From NCBI GenBank assembly GCA_001970955.1, contig MPUH01000892.1:1-30481 (forward strand): a stretch of DNA of 30,481 nucleotides, in the 5' to 3' direction. Positions 8,958 to 18,516 of the stretch are shown piece after piece (position 1 is the stretch's first letter; every line of letters begins with the position of its first letter). The DNA is from Stentor coeruleus. Taxonomy: Eukaryota > Ciliophora > Heterotrichea > Heterotrichida > Stentoridae. The notes below the pieces were generated by a model. That model was given only the letters and a program-made list of their open reading frames with translations. It was not told the DNA's origin and did no database searches. A program made the position numbers and the translations under genes.

Positions 8958-9800
8958 ATGATATCTGATATCTATAAGCTAACAAGAAATAAAGCAGATT
9001 ACGGAATAGAAGGATACACTGTAGCAAAAACATGTAACTACGCAACCAGGGAGTCTAAATTCCCAACAGCTAAAAGAAAAGATTTAACTTACGAAGCTCA
9101 AGTTCATTCTAAAGAGCCAGACCCAACAAAATACAACATAACCTATGAGAAAAGTATTGAACGTTACTGGACAAAGCCAAATGGTAAATTCCTCAAGTCA
9201 AAAAAGAAATCCGTTATGGAAGAAATATCATTAAGAGCAAGAAGTACTCCTGGTCCAGGAGCATATGGTCTAGATACAAAAAGTCCTCCAAAACAAACAA
9301 AAGGGTCGTTTAGGTAAAAAATATACAGCAAAGGTGAAAAACTGAGCTTTTTATCAAGTGTTGAGTGGTATTCAGAAGAAACTCCTTGTTCATGGAAATA
9401 TTCCCCATCTCCAATAAAAAGAAAAGATTTAAAAGGTTGGAGAAAACCAGCTAGTGCGAAACCTACACAAAAAGAAGATGTTGGCCCAGGGAAATATTCA
9501 GATGGACTTGCTGTAGCTTATAAGAAAACTACGAATTCAACTATTAGTCATTCTTTTTCAAAGTCTAAAGATAAAAACGATTCGATTTATAAAAAAGCAA
9601 AACTCACAGGATATGTACCAGGGGTTGGCGCTTATAAGGATATTGAAATTGCTTTTAGTAAACAAATTTATAAGAAACCTAGGACCCCTGTGATTTTCCC
9701 ATATAAAGCTAAGAGTTTTACAGATGATTTAGTTAAGAGGAGTAAGGAAACTCCTGGACCTGGAGCTTATTATATTGGACCTCCGATTAAGAAGAAATAG
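8958..9800 (+). CDS. SHIPPO/STPGR (Pro-Gly-rich) repeat protein, one 15-nt intron
   Basis: Exon 1 is 8958-9313 and exon 2 is 9329-9800; joining them gives 828 nt, i.e. 275 residues ending in TAG. Unspliced, the frame would stop at TAA 9315-9317 after 119 residues. The intron restores a frame that continues the same repeat family: DPTKYNI, STPGPGAYGL (about residues 95-104), DVGPGKYSDG, YVPGVGAYKD, ETPGPGAYYIG. These Pro-Gly-rich (sperm-tail PG-rich) repeats occur in proteins tied to axonemal and other stable microtubules, so an axonemal or cortical microtubule role is likely by family. The motifs continuing across the splice support the gene model strongly. Confidence 0.88.
9314..9328 (+). 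other. 15-nt spliceosomal intron
   Basis: The sequence GTAAAAAATATACAG has GT...AG ends, length 15, and an in-frame TAA at its second base. Its removal joins two halves of a PG-repeat protein with no other change needed. It shares the form GTAAA.AATAT..AG with the second intron at 23626-23640. Confidence 0.88.
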
Positions 9801-10577
9801 TGATAATTTTAAGATTTTTTGGGATTTTAGGGTTTTGTTATTAGATTTAAGGCTTAGGTGAAAAAAAGTATAAAAGGAGGCAAAATTTGTGAGATTGAGA
9901 TAGGAAAATGCTATGATAAATAAAGGGGAATATTAAAAAAAAATTGATGTTTGTAGTTTGTTAGAGTGAAAGATTTATGAATTTAGGGGCATTTTTGTGG
10001 AAATATAATTAAAAATAATATTTTAAGGTATTGCAATCGATAAGGATTTTTTATTTACTATAGTTTTTTTATTTTGATATATACAACTATAATTATGGAA
10101 TTTGGAATTTTAGTATTAGATTTTTTATGTATTATAGTTTTTTTATTTTGATATATACAACTATAATTATGGAATTTGGAATTTTAGTATTAGATTTTTG
10201 ATATATTGTAGTAAAAGATATAATATTATGAAAAAGTAGGAAAAATGTGATGTATAAGTTTAAGAAGTGATAGTTTGAGATTTGGAATATGGAAAAGTAG
10301 GAACAAAAATTTGCAACTTTATCTTTATTTTTTTTTTAAAGAAACTATTTAAAACTTCAATTTCTAAACCACAATTTATTATCTAAAATTACAATAAAAA
10401 ATCTGATACTAAAAACAATCCTTACATTAAACGTTTCTATTTATTATCTTTACTTATATAAACTAAATAAGTATACATCAAATCTATTTTTCTTTAACTT
10501 TTTATATCCTATAATACAACAACCCTATAAACAAACTTATTTCATCTAAAACATAATACAAATAATTAAATATTCAC
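9801..10577. other. Intergenic with a 74-bp tandem duplication
   Basis: 9801 to about 10300 is G/T/A rich and almost free of C; about 10330-10577 is the opposite, almost free of G. No coding frame was seen. Confidence 0.6.
10060..10200. repeat. Tandem duplication, period 74 bp
   Basis: A block beginning tagtttttttattttgata at 10061 is repeated at 10135 almost without change over about 65 bp (ends in tttggaattttagtattaga). No N separates the copies, so it is either a recent tandem duplication or an assembly error. Confidence 0.8.
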
Positions 10578-11099
10578 ATGGAAAAAATCGAAGAAATCTT
10601 AATAGAAAAATACAAAAACGCTGAAGAAATCCGTAAGTCCCGAAATACAATCAAACAACAAGCTTTATCACAACGGATAAAACAAAGGGCAAAAGAACTA
10701 AAAACAATACAAAAAGTTACTGAACTTGAAATGGAAGCTAAAATCGCTTGGAGGTTTAGAGAAGGCAAAAAACTTATCAATGAAGAAAAAAAACTAACAG
10801 AAAAAAAAATCAAAACAGAAATGCTAAGACTTAAAGTAAAGCTTGACTTAAAAAAACAAGAAAACAAACTTAAAAGGACCCTAAAACCTCAAAAATCCAA
10901 ATTAGACCCTATAAATCATCATAAAAACATACCTTTCCTATCATTAGATGATGAAAAAACCTTAAAAGATGTAAAGCTTTCTTTGACGAAAAAAATCTTA
11001 TATTCGAGAAACTTTAACGCTACCCCAATACCAAGAAAAAATGAATATTTTCATCATCCAAGACGATTAAGTCCTGAAGCTCAAAGTTATTTTTATTAA
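10578..11099 (+). CDS. Small charged helical protein, unknown
   Basis: 173 residues. Residues 1-105 are almost all Lys/Glu/Arg/Gln/Leu and would form a long helix or coiled coil (MEKIEEILIEKYKNAEEI, then KELKTIQKVTELEMEAK). The last 60 residues are Pro/His/Arg containing and less regular, ending QSYFY. There is no signal peptide or membrane segment and no known motif. The antisense strand also shows an open frame, but that is a mirror of the Lys/Glu-rich helix. The G-poor leader and C-poor trailer match the other genes and support it as expressed. Such charged helical proteins are common among ciliate structural proteins, but that is inference only. Confidence 0.7.
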   Translation: MEKIEEILIEKYKNAEEIRKSRNTIKQQALSQRIKQRAKELKTIQKVTELEMEAKIAWRFREGKKLINEEKKLTEKKIKTEMLRLKVKLDLKKQENKLKRTLKPQKSKLDPINHHKNIPFLSLDDEKTLKDVKLSLTKKILYSRNFNATPIPRKNEYFHHPRRLSPEAQSYFY

Positions 11100-11917
11100 G
11101 GTAATGATGTAAAAAAAAATATTTAAGCTTTTTATAAGCAATTTATAAGATTCTTTAATAGAAAAATTTGATTTTTTAAAGGATTCAAGATTTGGATTAA
11201 AGTAGGGTGATGAGGTTTTAAATTATCTAATTGAGTTTAAATAACTATAAATTGACTGTTTTTTATTTATATACAAGAAAAGTTTTTATGTAAAAATTAG
11301 GTGTGATAAGTGCTGAATATTTAGATTATGATCAGATGACTGTAGGTAAGATATAAGCATCATGAAAACTTGTGAAGGCAAGAATATAGTGATTTTAATA
11401 GTGATGATAATATTGTTAAAATAAATTATTACAGTTATTTTAATATTTATGTTTAATCTAATAGTATAGCATAATATAATAATTACATTTTTTGAGATCA
11501 GCTTCAATCTGACACTGTAATCTTCATTACTAACTAAATTTAGATTGAAGTAGGCATTCTAAGTAATTCTTTTTGAAGACTTTTACAAATCAACTAATCT
11601 GATAATGAAAATTTTTATCACCTATTTTACTTATATTTGAACTTTGACTTTGTTTATTTTTTAAACTATGAGTTTTTAAATATAAAATTGTGAATGAAAA
11701 AATTAAAATATTATGCGGGTAAATTATATAATTATTGTTAGATTAAGATAGTTGAATAGAGTTAAAAAAGTATTAGGGTCTGGTTAAATAGAGTTAAAAA
11801 AATAATACCGTCTGAGTGATCCAATTGAAGCTAAATCTTTATTTTTACAGTAATTTTCCTTGTAATCACCTAAACATCACAATTTCATCATTAAAAAACT
11901 CAAAATTACTATCCCAT
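11100..11917. other. Intergenic, no gene; short 32-bp repeat pair
   Basis: No convincing coding frame on either strand; the open frame on the minus strand around 11286-11507 is AT-driven. A degenerate tandem pair with a period of 32 bp lies at about 11751-11814 (gttgaatagagttaaaaaag, then gttaaatagagttaaaaaaa). Confidence 0.55.
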
Positions 11918-12620
11918 ATGCACTCAATAAAAGACTTTATTCCTTAAGACTTATAATAAAATTCTTGAAGTAAGTCCACACGGTAAATTCCAACTGGTTC
12001 AATCCACAATCAACAGTAAATTATACTCAATGAAAACCGTAAAAAAGCATATGACTTCTAATATAATCCCATTAAAAGTTCTATACAAAGATGTATTAAT
12101 CCATAGAAACCTAGTTTATCCAAACATAGTTCGCCTAATTAACTACTTTCAAAGACATATTCAAAGTTTATCTTATTCTTGAAATACATAGAAAAGATAG
12201 TCTTTTCAACCATATCCAAAGAAGCTCAAACTTCCTAAAACTGAAGCATGTGAAATCTTTATCAAAACTTGCTCAGCTCTAAACTAACATATATGAAAAC
12301 AATATAATCCACAGTGATATAAACATGAAAATTTTCTGATTTCTAAGATGACATTGTTAAAATATGCGATCCTGGATGAAATGCTCAAAACTCAGAAAAT
12401 TTTTAACTTTTTATGACCCCTCAGAAATACTTAGCATATAAGCCCACAGTTAAAAAATAGATATCTGGACATTAGATTATAATATAAAAAATAATCATAA
12501 TTATTATATAAAACTAAAATTAAGTGTTCTTCTTTATTAAATACTTCATAGAGTTACTACACTTAAATATAATATCTCCATGCATCATATTCATTTTCTC
12601 ATATTATAATATCATTTCAA
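11918..12620 (+). pseudogene. Decayed Ser/Thr protein kinase
   Basis: Kinase subdomains appear in the right order but in shifting frames with many stops. A Gly-loop remnant SPHGKFQLVQS and the Lys strand KLYSMKTVKK are followed by YPNIVRLINYF (helix C to beta 4). The catalytic loop remnant is ENNIIHSDINMKIF, with the Arg of HRD replaced by Ser. Next come YDPSEILSI at the APE position, KIDIWTLDYNI (like the K-x-D-I-W-S-L-G of subdomain IX) and LHRVTTLKYNI. Stops follow SLSYS and lie in the catalytic loop. No active protein can come from this copy. The set of residues recalls an Aurora/PLK/CAMK-like kinase; the subfamily is not resolvable. Confidence 0.8.
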
Positions 12621-13330
12621 CAACTGAAATCTTAATTTCTTCAATCTAATATTGATATCCATAAAAGCCAATAGGTCCAAGAATTCTCAAAAATCAAACT
12701 TCAAAACACTTAGCGAGTTAGCAGCTTAAATTAGATAAAAAGACAATAATTTCAGTAATAAAAAAATATTCTATCTTATCATTAAATCTAAACTTATAAC
12801 TATGATTGAATGTAAAATCCTCAGAAAATTTGTCATATACGATAACAAAAATAAACTTACACACACCTCCTGACAAAAAGTCAGATTTATCTATTTTCAA
12901 CCCAAATAATCCTAATATACCATTTACACCTTTATATAAGAAAACTTGTTATTGATTCAGGTAGGTCAACACAAATAAGCACAGATAAAAATTTATTCAG
13001 AAATTCAAAAGGATCTCAAACTACTAGCTATTTATTATCACCTCCATCTCCAATATTTATAAAATCTCAAAAGCATTAGTCCACTTTAAATCTTTAAGAT
13101 TTTTAAAGAATTAACACCACCAAGATGTCTTAAATTTGAAGACAACTCTTTGAAAAGCATGATATCAATCAAACCTAGGATGAAAATTCAAAAAAACCTT
13201 GAGGTTCTTAAGTTGTTACATAAGATTATTTCATGTTCACCTATATTTCTGCAAGACCAAAAATTAGTTTTTTAGATAATTTCAATCAGAAAAGAACTAA
13301 TATCTTTAGAAAAGTTAAACTATGAGATTA
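12621..13330 (+). pseudogene. Probable 3' remains of the kinase pseudogene
   Basis: Coding-like fragments continue on the same strand. One reads DSGRSTQISTDKNLF then SKGSQTTSYLLSPPSPIF (about 12955-13065). Another reads ELTPPRCLKFEDNSLKSMI then MKIQKNLEVLKLLHKIISC (about 13105-13250). They lie in different frames and end in stops. The natural reading is the C-terminal region of the dead kinase, but no known domain is identifiable. Confidence 0.4.
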
Positions 13331-13357
13331 TTTTTGTATGAGTAAGTTAGATAGCTA

Positions 13358-13519
13358 TTATCTACTTGCAGCTTTGCGGATAGAAGCTGATCTTAGGCGA
13401 AAGTAAGTGTCCCAGTTGAGGTATGGAGCTTTGACTGCCCAAACAAGAGCTGAACCTGCTGTTATAAAAACTAATACTGGAGAGTTTAACATTGTCCTAA
13501 ACAAACCATGACTGCCCAT
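13358..13519 (-). CDS. 53-residue single-TM microprotein
   Basis: The minus-strand ATG at 13519 (context aaaATGGG) opens a 53-residue frame ending in TAA at 13358-13360. The protein is MGSHGLFRTMLNSPV..., with one hydrophobic segment at about residues 14-29 (PVLVFITAGSALVWAV) followed by APYLNWDTYFRL and a basic tail RSASIRKAASR. Base composition is richer in G+C than the relics on either side, and the frame is clean. Size and layout (short N terminus, one TM, basic/aromatic tail) resemble small accessory subunits of mitochondrial inner-membrane complexes, but I cannot name a family and this is inference. It lies alone between two kinase relics. Confidence 0.6.
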   Translation of the reverse strand: MGSHGLFRTMLNSPVLVFITAGSALVWAVKAPYLNWDTYFRLRSASIRKAASR

Positions 13520-13639
13520 TTTTATTATAGTGAATTCTAGCCGTAAGTGTTAAATATAAATAAATGTATAAAGGTCCATGAATATAAAGGAATTAAACGT
13601 AGTCGGTAGGAAGCTCATTTTGTTTTACTGCAGTTTGAT

Positions 13640-14360
13640 ATTCAGAATATAAATCGCTTAGTCTTAAGTCAAGGTTTTAATTCAAAATAGTAATCTAGAA
13701 GGCTATGCTTTATGTATTTCTCACCTTATTGCTGGGTCAGATTTTTTGAGTATCAGAACTTAGCAATAAAATTCTTCAGCTGTTTAGTATCTTTGTTTAA
13801 GCAAATTGTATTTTTATTGGAAGTCTAAGCTGCAATTGAATATATTATTGAAATAGCTTGATGGTAGACTATTTAGATTATAAAATTTTATAGGTTTTTT
13901 AATAGACTGTAGTTTCCAGTTTAGAATTGAATTTAATCGTTATAAGATTTATAATAATTATTAGTTTGCTTTTATAAATTCAATAGAAAATATATTTGAA
14001 TGATTGCTAAGTTTATAGACATCATATTAGTGATAAAATTCATGTAATAGGAATCAATATGAAGAAATCTTACTATATTCCTAATGCAATGAGTTATAGG
14101 CATGATTTTTTCATGACGATAGTTGGCTACATCTTAATTTTTTCTTGTATTAAAACTAATTGCTTCTACTACATATAACTCCAATAAACATCGAAGTTTT
14201 TAAGTCTTTATCAGTAAATATTTTATCACACTTTTTATAATCAGAATCTTGCACTTGTTTGATCTTATGATCCTGTAAAAGTCCTATAAATTTTTGAAAT
14301 TCCATTTTCAAAATATTTTTGCCTAAAAAAAATTCAATTTCACTCTGATGAAAGATGTTT
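13640..14360 (-). pseudogene. Probable second kinase relic
   Basis: On the minus strand, reading from 14360 down, an open stretch MEFQKFIGLLQDHKIKQVQ (49 codons) is followed by fragments YRHEKIMPITHCIRNIVRF and LHIDSYYM, which recall helix C and H-P-N-I-V-R-F of kinases. Near 13750-13690 the fragment VLILKKSDPAIR resembles the end of a kinase C-lobe (L-L-x-x-D-P-x-x-R). Stops interrupt throughout, and no catalytic loop was found. The link between the pieces is a judgement by eye. Confidence 0.35.
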
Positions 14361-15169
14361 ATGTTTTATAAATATAATTGTTTAAATAGTAATTGTCTAT
14401 AAATTCCAATATAAAGTTCTGCAAAAACTATTTGTATTTAATCTTGATTAATCATAAACAAAATTTATCTCGTATTTTTGAACTTATCCTATATCGAAAC
14501 ACAAAATCTGTAATTACGTAATAAATATATTAACATAATTTGTATATTTTGTATATAATTATTGAATATAAATTTATTACTTACATTGCATTATCTTATC
14601 TTATTTTTTTAACTATTTTATTTGTTCTGTATCAAAATTACAATAATTTAAAAAATGCTAATGCAAATTTTATAGTTTTTAGAGTATTATTAAGATATCA
14701 AAATTTATTTCTAGGCCTTGAACTCTAATATCAAGTTTTATTCGATTCTTATAAATTGTATAAATACATTCATATTTGTTTTTTACAAAATATAAGTTAA
14801 GTATTTCAGTAAATTTTTCTTTTAAAAACTAATACCTTATCAGCTTAATATAACTTTACTTACAACAGGACTAGAATGAGCATTTTTTTACTTTTTCCTT
14901 TGAAAATTTGTAAAGGGATTAATTTTTCTAAGATTATACAATTTTTTATTCAGAATGCACAAAAATGTTGATAATAAAATTAAAAAACTCTATTCACTAT
15001 TCGATATACACTCTCAGCTATTTTATCTATCAAAAAATCTTGAATTTTTAAAACTTTATGGCTTTTTTTATAAAAATTGTAACCACCAAATATGATTCTT
15101 AAATTAATTTTTTTAGCATATATTTCACTGCCTTAAAGCCAAAAAACATATCATAAAATAACATTTTTT
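14361..15169. other. Intergenic, no supported gene
   Basis: Very AT-rich. A 62-codon frame at 14540-14728 encodes only Ile/Leu/Tyr/Asn/Phe-type residues, as expected from AT-rich noncoding DNA, and is not called. Confidence 0.55.
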
Positions 15170-15577
15170 ATGACGCCATTAACTTATATAATATCCATGA
15201 TAAGACTAGAAGAAATAGTCCACAAAAAGTATAAAGTAACAATAGAATACGTTGACACTAATAATTCAGAGGAAAGTAGCCCTAGGATTTTGACAAGTCC
15301 TCGGAAAGCTGATTTTCTTTCTGTCATTAATCATCGTAGTCATCATAGAGATAAAAGTCCAACTAATGTTATTCAAAGAAATATCACTGATATGCAAAAA
15401 AATTTGAATGCACTAACTGAAGCTGTTGACATTCAGACGAAAATTCTCTCTGGACACAACGATGAAGATTTACAAGATTTTGAGAAACGCTTAGAAAGTA
15501 AATTTTCTGAAGTGCAAAGGAGGCTAAGCAAAAGGAATACAATTTCAAGTGAAAAAGAAAAATGCTTAGTTTTTTGA
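15170..15577 (+). CDS. Small protein with coiled-coil segment and possible CaaX end
   Basis: 135 residues from M1; an alternative start is M10 (MIRLEEIVHKKYK). The N-terminal third contains KYKVTIEYVDTN; the middle is Ser/Arg/His rich with SPRILTSPRK; residues about 75-125 look helical, with heptad-like spacing (MQKNLNALTEAVDIQTKI, then DFEKRLESKFSEVQRRL). The last four residues are CLVF, which fits a CaaX prenylation box (geranylgeranyl type if X is Phe), so membrane attachment is possible. Stop is TGA. No family recognised. Base flanks are less clearly skewed than for other genes, so it could also be an isolated or decaying gene. Confidence 0.55.
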   Translation: MTPLTYIISMIRLEEIVHKKYKVTIEYVDTNNSEESSPRILTSPRKADFLSVINHRSHHRDKSPTNVIQRNITDMQKNLNALTEAVDIQTKILSGHNDEDLQDFEKRLESKFSEVQRRLSKRNTISSEKEKCLVF

Positions 15578-16782
15578 TTATCAGTTTTATCTAATATAAA
15601 CTTAAGTTAAAGATTTTAAGACTATAAACTCAAAGATTACGATTAAAAATATCAGAATCACTATATTTCTTACTGATACCATCAAAAACTACTTAATAAA
15701 CTTAAATATTAGAAAGTATGGATACATCTAAGTGCAAAGATAATATTTTACTAACTATTTATCTAATTAAATCTGATACAAGCTATAATGATTTTTTTAA
15801 AAGTTCTTAAAGCTATAAAGAGTTTATTTAGCTTATCATTTCCTTAAGCTCAAGTTAATGAGCAATTTTAAGATTTTACTTTGGCAGAATAATCTAGAAT
15901 GTCTTCCATTTTTTTAGACCTAAGCCAACTAAACTTCTTATTAGCATATAATTTTAAGCCTTATATTTTTTAATAGACCCCTTTCTAATGCTTTAATACT
16001 TAAGGTCAATATATATTTTATTGTACGCATATATAAAATAAAAAATATGTTGTTTTCTAAAAGTTGTGCCAAAAATTTGTTCGGATAATTCAATTTAGTG
16101 CAAGTAAAGAGTTATACAGGCCAATATTAAGCTATGATAAATAGAAATTTTTACAATGAAGCAAAAACCTTTATTTAAAAAAATAGCTATTTTTTAAGCT
16201 AATATTAGAGAATTTTGTTGTTTACATGATACATTTAATAAGTGAATCTCATATTTATAAAAACTTTTGGCTGCAGTTTACAAATACAAAGTTTTCAAAA
16301 TATAAAAAAATCTTAAATCCTCTGTATACACAAACATATAAAAAATTGATTTATTTCAAATTGAAATCTAATTTTAAATTCAATTTTAATCAATTTGTTT
16401 AGAATAACACAAATACTTCTAACCTTTTCAAAAACCCAATCATCACAAAATTCAAAATCTTAAAGTTTTCCAATATAAAACCAACCAAAAACTAATTCTC
16501 AATTCTCAATCCTCACAAAAACCAATCCCAATTTCTTTAAACATTCCTTTTACTTCTCTCTCCTACAAACCCACAAAAAACTCATCAATAACTCAAAAAA
16601 ATCATTCAAAAGCCAAATCATCTACCATTTAAACCAAACCTTTTCTAAATTTAAACCTTAAATTTCACATACCAATCTTAATTATCTTCAATCATAATCT
16701 AAACTTTATATATCCTATCTTTATTAAATCTCTAATAAAATGAAGCATATTATATAAAATCTATAAATTCAATATAATATAT
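15578..16782. other. Intergenic, 1.2 kb, no gene seen
   Basis: No coding-like frame or RNA gene recognised. 16330-16782, in front of the kinase gene, has almost no G on the plus strand and many CCC/CAC/TCC runs: the strongest example of the 5'-flank skew. Confidence 0.6.
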
Positions 16783-18516
16783 ATGGAACAAATAGGCAAC
16801 TATACCCTTATCAGAGAAATCGGCGGTGGGAATTACGGCAAAGTGTACTTGGCGAAAAATGCATCATCAAACCTTTTCGCTCTAAAAAAAATCCAAACTC
16901 GAAGTGTCAATAAAAAACTTTTAAGTCTAATTGAAAACGAAGTAACAACTCTAAGTGTTATTCATAATCAAGGAATACTTAAGCTTATTGAAAGTATACA
17001 ACAAGATAGGAATATTTGCATTGTTACAGAATATTGTTCTGGAGGGGATCTTGAGAAACTTCTCAATAGATGTCAAAAAATTCCAGTTCATATAGCTAAA
17101 AGATGGCTTAAAAGAATCATTCAAGCATTAAGTGATCTTAGAAAACAAAATATCGTCCATAGAGATATAAAAATAGCTAATCTTATGCTTACAGACCCTG
17201 ATCCGGAAAAGGCAGACATCAAAATCGGCGACTTTGGCTTTTCGAAATTCTTAGGAGAAAGTTTGACTTCAACTCAGTTAGGAACACCTTTGTATATGGC
17301 CCCAGAGATTTTTAATTCAAATCATTACAATTATAAAATAGATGTGTGGAGCCTTGGTGTTGTAGCTTATGAAATGCTATTTGGTAAACCACCATTCCAA
17401 TGTTATAAACTAGAAGAATTAAGACAATTACAACGAAAACCAATATTTTTCCCTGAGGGTTTGAATATTTGTGAAGAAGCTAAAGATGTGATTAGAGCTA
17501 TGTTAACTTATGATCCTGAACAAAGATTTGGATATGAGGAATTGTTACAAATGCCATTTTTCTATGAAAAAGTTGAAGTCCCAGTTCAGGTTATCCTCCC
17601 TGAAGAAAATAAATTAGATGATGAGTATGAAATGATTGAGCAAGTAAGTGAAGGAGAATATGAAGATTTAGAAGATGATAAAAAGAATAGTTCTGATTTT
17701 GCTTTAGAGGATAAAAAAGAAAAAATAGTGAATCTAATAAATGAAAAGGTTGAAGAACAGAAAATACCTCAACCTGTTGTGATACAAGAAAAAATTAAAG
17801 TTCCTGATAATGTGATACAAGAAAAAAATAAAGTTCCTTATAATGTGATACAAGAAAAAATTAAAGTTCCTATAGTCTCTGATAATGTAATACAAGAAAA
17901 ACCTAAAGCTCCTTTAGTTCCTGATACTCAATTGATATCTTTACCAAGCCAACAAGTTAAAATCATTGAAGAAATACCTAAAAACTCTGCTAGGCTTAGT
18001 AAAACAGGTGCTTTGGTTAAAGAAAAAATTGAGAAATGCAAACAAAATGATAGATCACAACAGGAAATACAGAGTTTATTACTCCAACATGAACATAAAG
18101 TAAAACTTATTGAAGACTCAAGGGCTCTTGAAACTATCTTTTCTAAAGTTAATGAAGTTTTATATGGGCTTTCAAAATATGTTCATGGGAATTTCAATAC
18201 TATGTGTCAGCAAGTTGAAGAATTGAATTCAAGATACCCACAAAATGAACATTTGGAAAATGTTTTTTCGGAAAAATTTGATTATTATCAGTTTCAAATC
18301 ATAGAGGCTTCAGAGAAAATTGAAAATTTAACGAAGATTTTAAAAGATCAAGCTAATGATATGAAGGTTCAAGAAAATATTATTGATCAGGCTTATGTTT
18401 ATTTGCAGAATTCAGATGATCCAGAAATGAAGAAAATAGCATATACGTTGTTGAATGTTGGATATTATTTGTATCCGGAAAATGAGATTATTCTTGAAGC
18501 ACTTAGTGCTATTTAA
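16783..18516 (+). CDS. Ser/Thr protein kinase, ULK/NEK-type catalytic domain with long C-terminal region
   Basis: 577 residues with the kinase domain at about 7-262. Gly loop GGGNYGKV is at 14-21, the ATP-binding Lys is K35 (FALKK), E53 lies in helix C, the catalytic loop is HRDIKIANL at 126-134, DFG at 150-152, GTPLYMAPE forms the activation-segment end, and DVWSLGVVAYEMLFGKPPF is subdomain IX. All catalytic residues are present, so it should be active. The domain style (EYCSGGDL, N-terminal position, long tail) is like ULK/ATG1 or NEK kinases. Residues about 333-372 hold four imperfect repeats of about 11 residues (VIQEKIKVPDN). The region about 430-577 is predicted helical (QHEHKVKLIEDSRALETIF onward), placed as in ULK C-terminal domains, but homology is not shown. 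ATG follows a G-free leader; stop TAA. Confidence 0.9.
   Translation: MEQIGNYTLIREIGGGNYGKVYLAKNASSNLFALKKIQTRSVNKKLLSLIENEVTTLSVIHNQGILKLIESIQQDRNICIVTEYCSGGDLEKLLNRCQKIPVHIAKRWLKRIIQALSDLRKQNIVHRDIKIANLMLTDPDPEKADIKIGDFGFSKFLGESLTSTQLGTPLYMAPEIFNSNHYNYKIDVWSLGVVAYEMLFGKPPFQCYKLEELRQLQRKPIFFPEGLNICEEAKDVIRAMLTYDPEQRFGYEELLQMPFFYEKVEVPVQVILPEENKLDDEYEMIEQVSEGEYEDLEDDKKNSSDFALEDKKEKIVNLINEKVEEQKIPQPVVIQEKIKVPDNVIQEKNKVPYNVIQEKIKVPIVSDNVIQEKPKAPLVPDTQLISLPSQQVKIIEEIPKNSARLSKTGALVKEKIEKCKQNDRSQQEIQSLLLQHEHKVKLIEDSRALETIFSKVNEVLYGLSKYVHGNFNTMCQQVEELNSRYPQNEHLENVFSEKFDYYQFQIIEASEKIENLTKILKDQANDMKVQENIIDQAYVYLQNSDDPEMKKIAYTLLNVGYYLYPENEIILEALSAI

Noticed and set aside
10574..10867. Minus-strand frame opposite the charged helical protein
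   Set aside because: Mirror of Lys/Glu-rich codons, giving Phe/Ser-rich nonsense.
11286..11507. 73-codon minus-strand frame
   Set aside because: Ile/Asn/Leu composition typical of AT-rich DNA; no motif.
14540..14728. 62-codon frame of Ile/Leu/Tyr/Asn residues
   Set aside because: Composition is what AT-rich noncoding DNA gives; no gene-like flanks.
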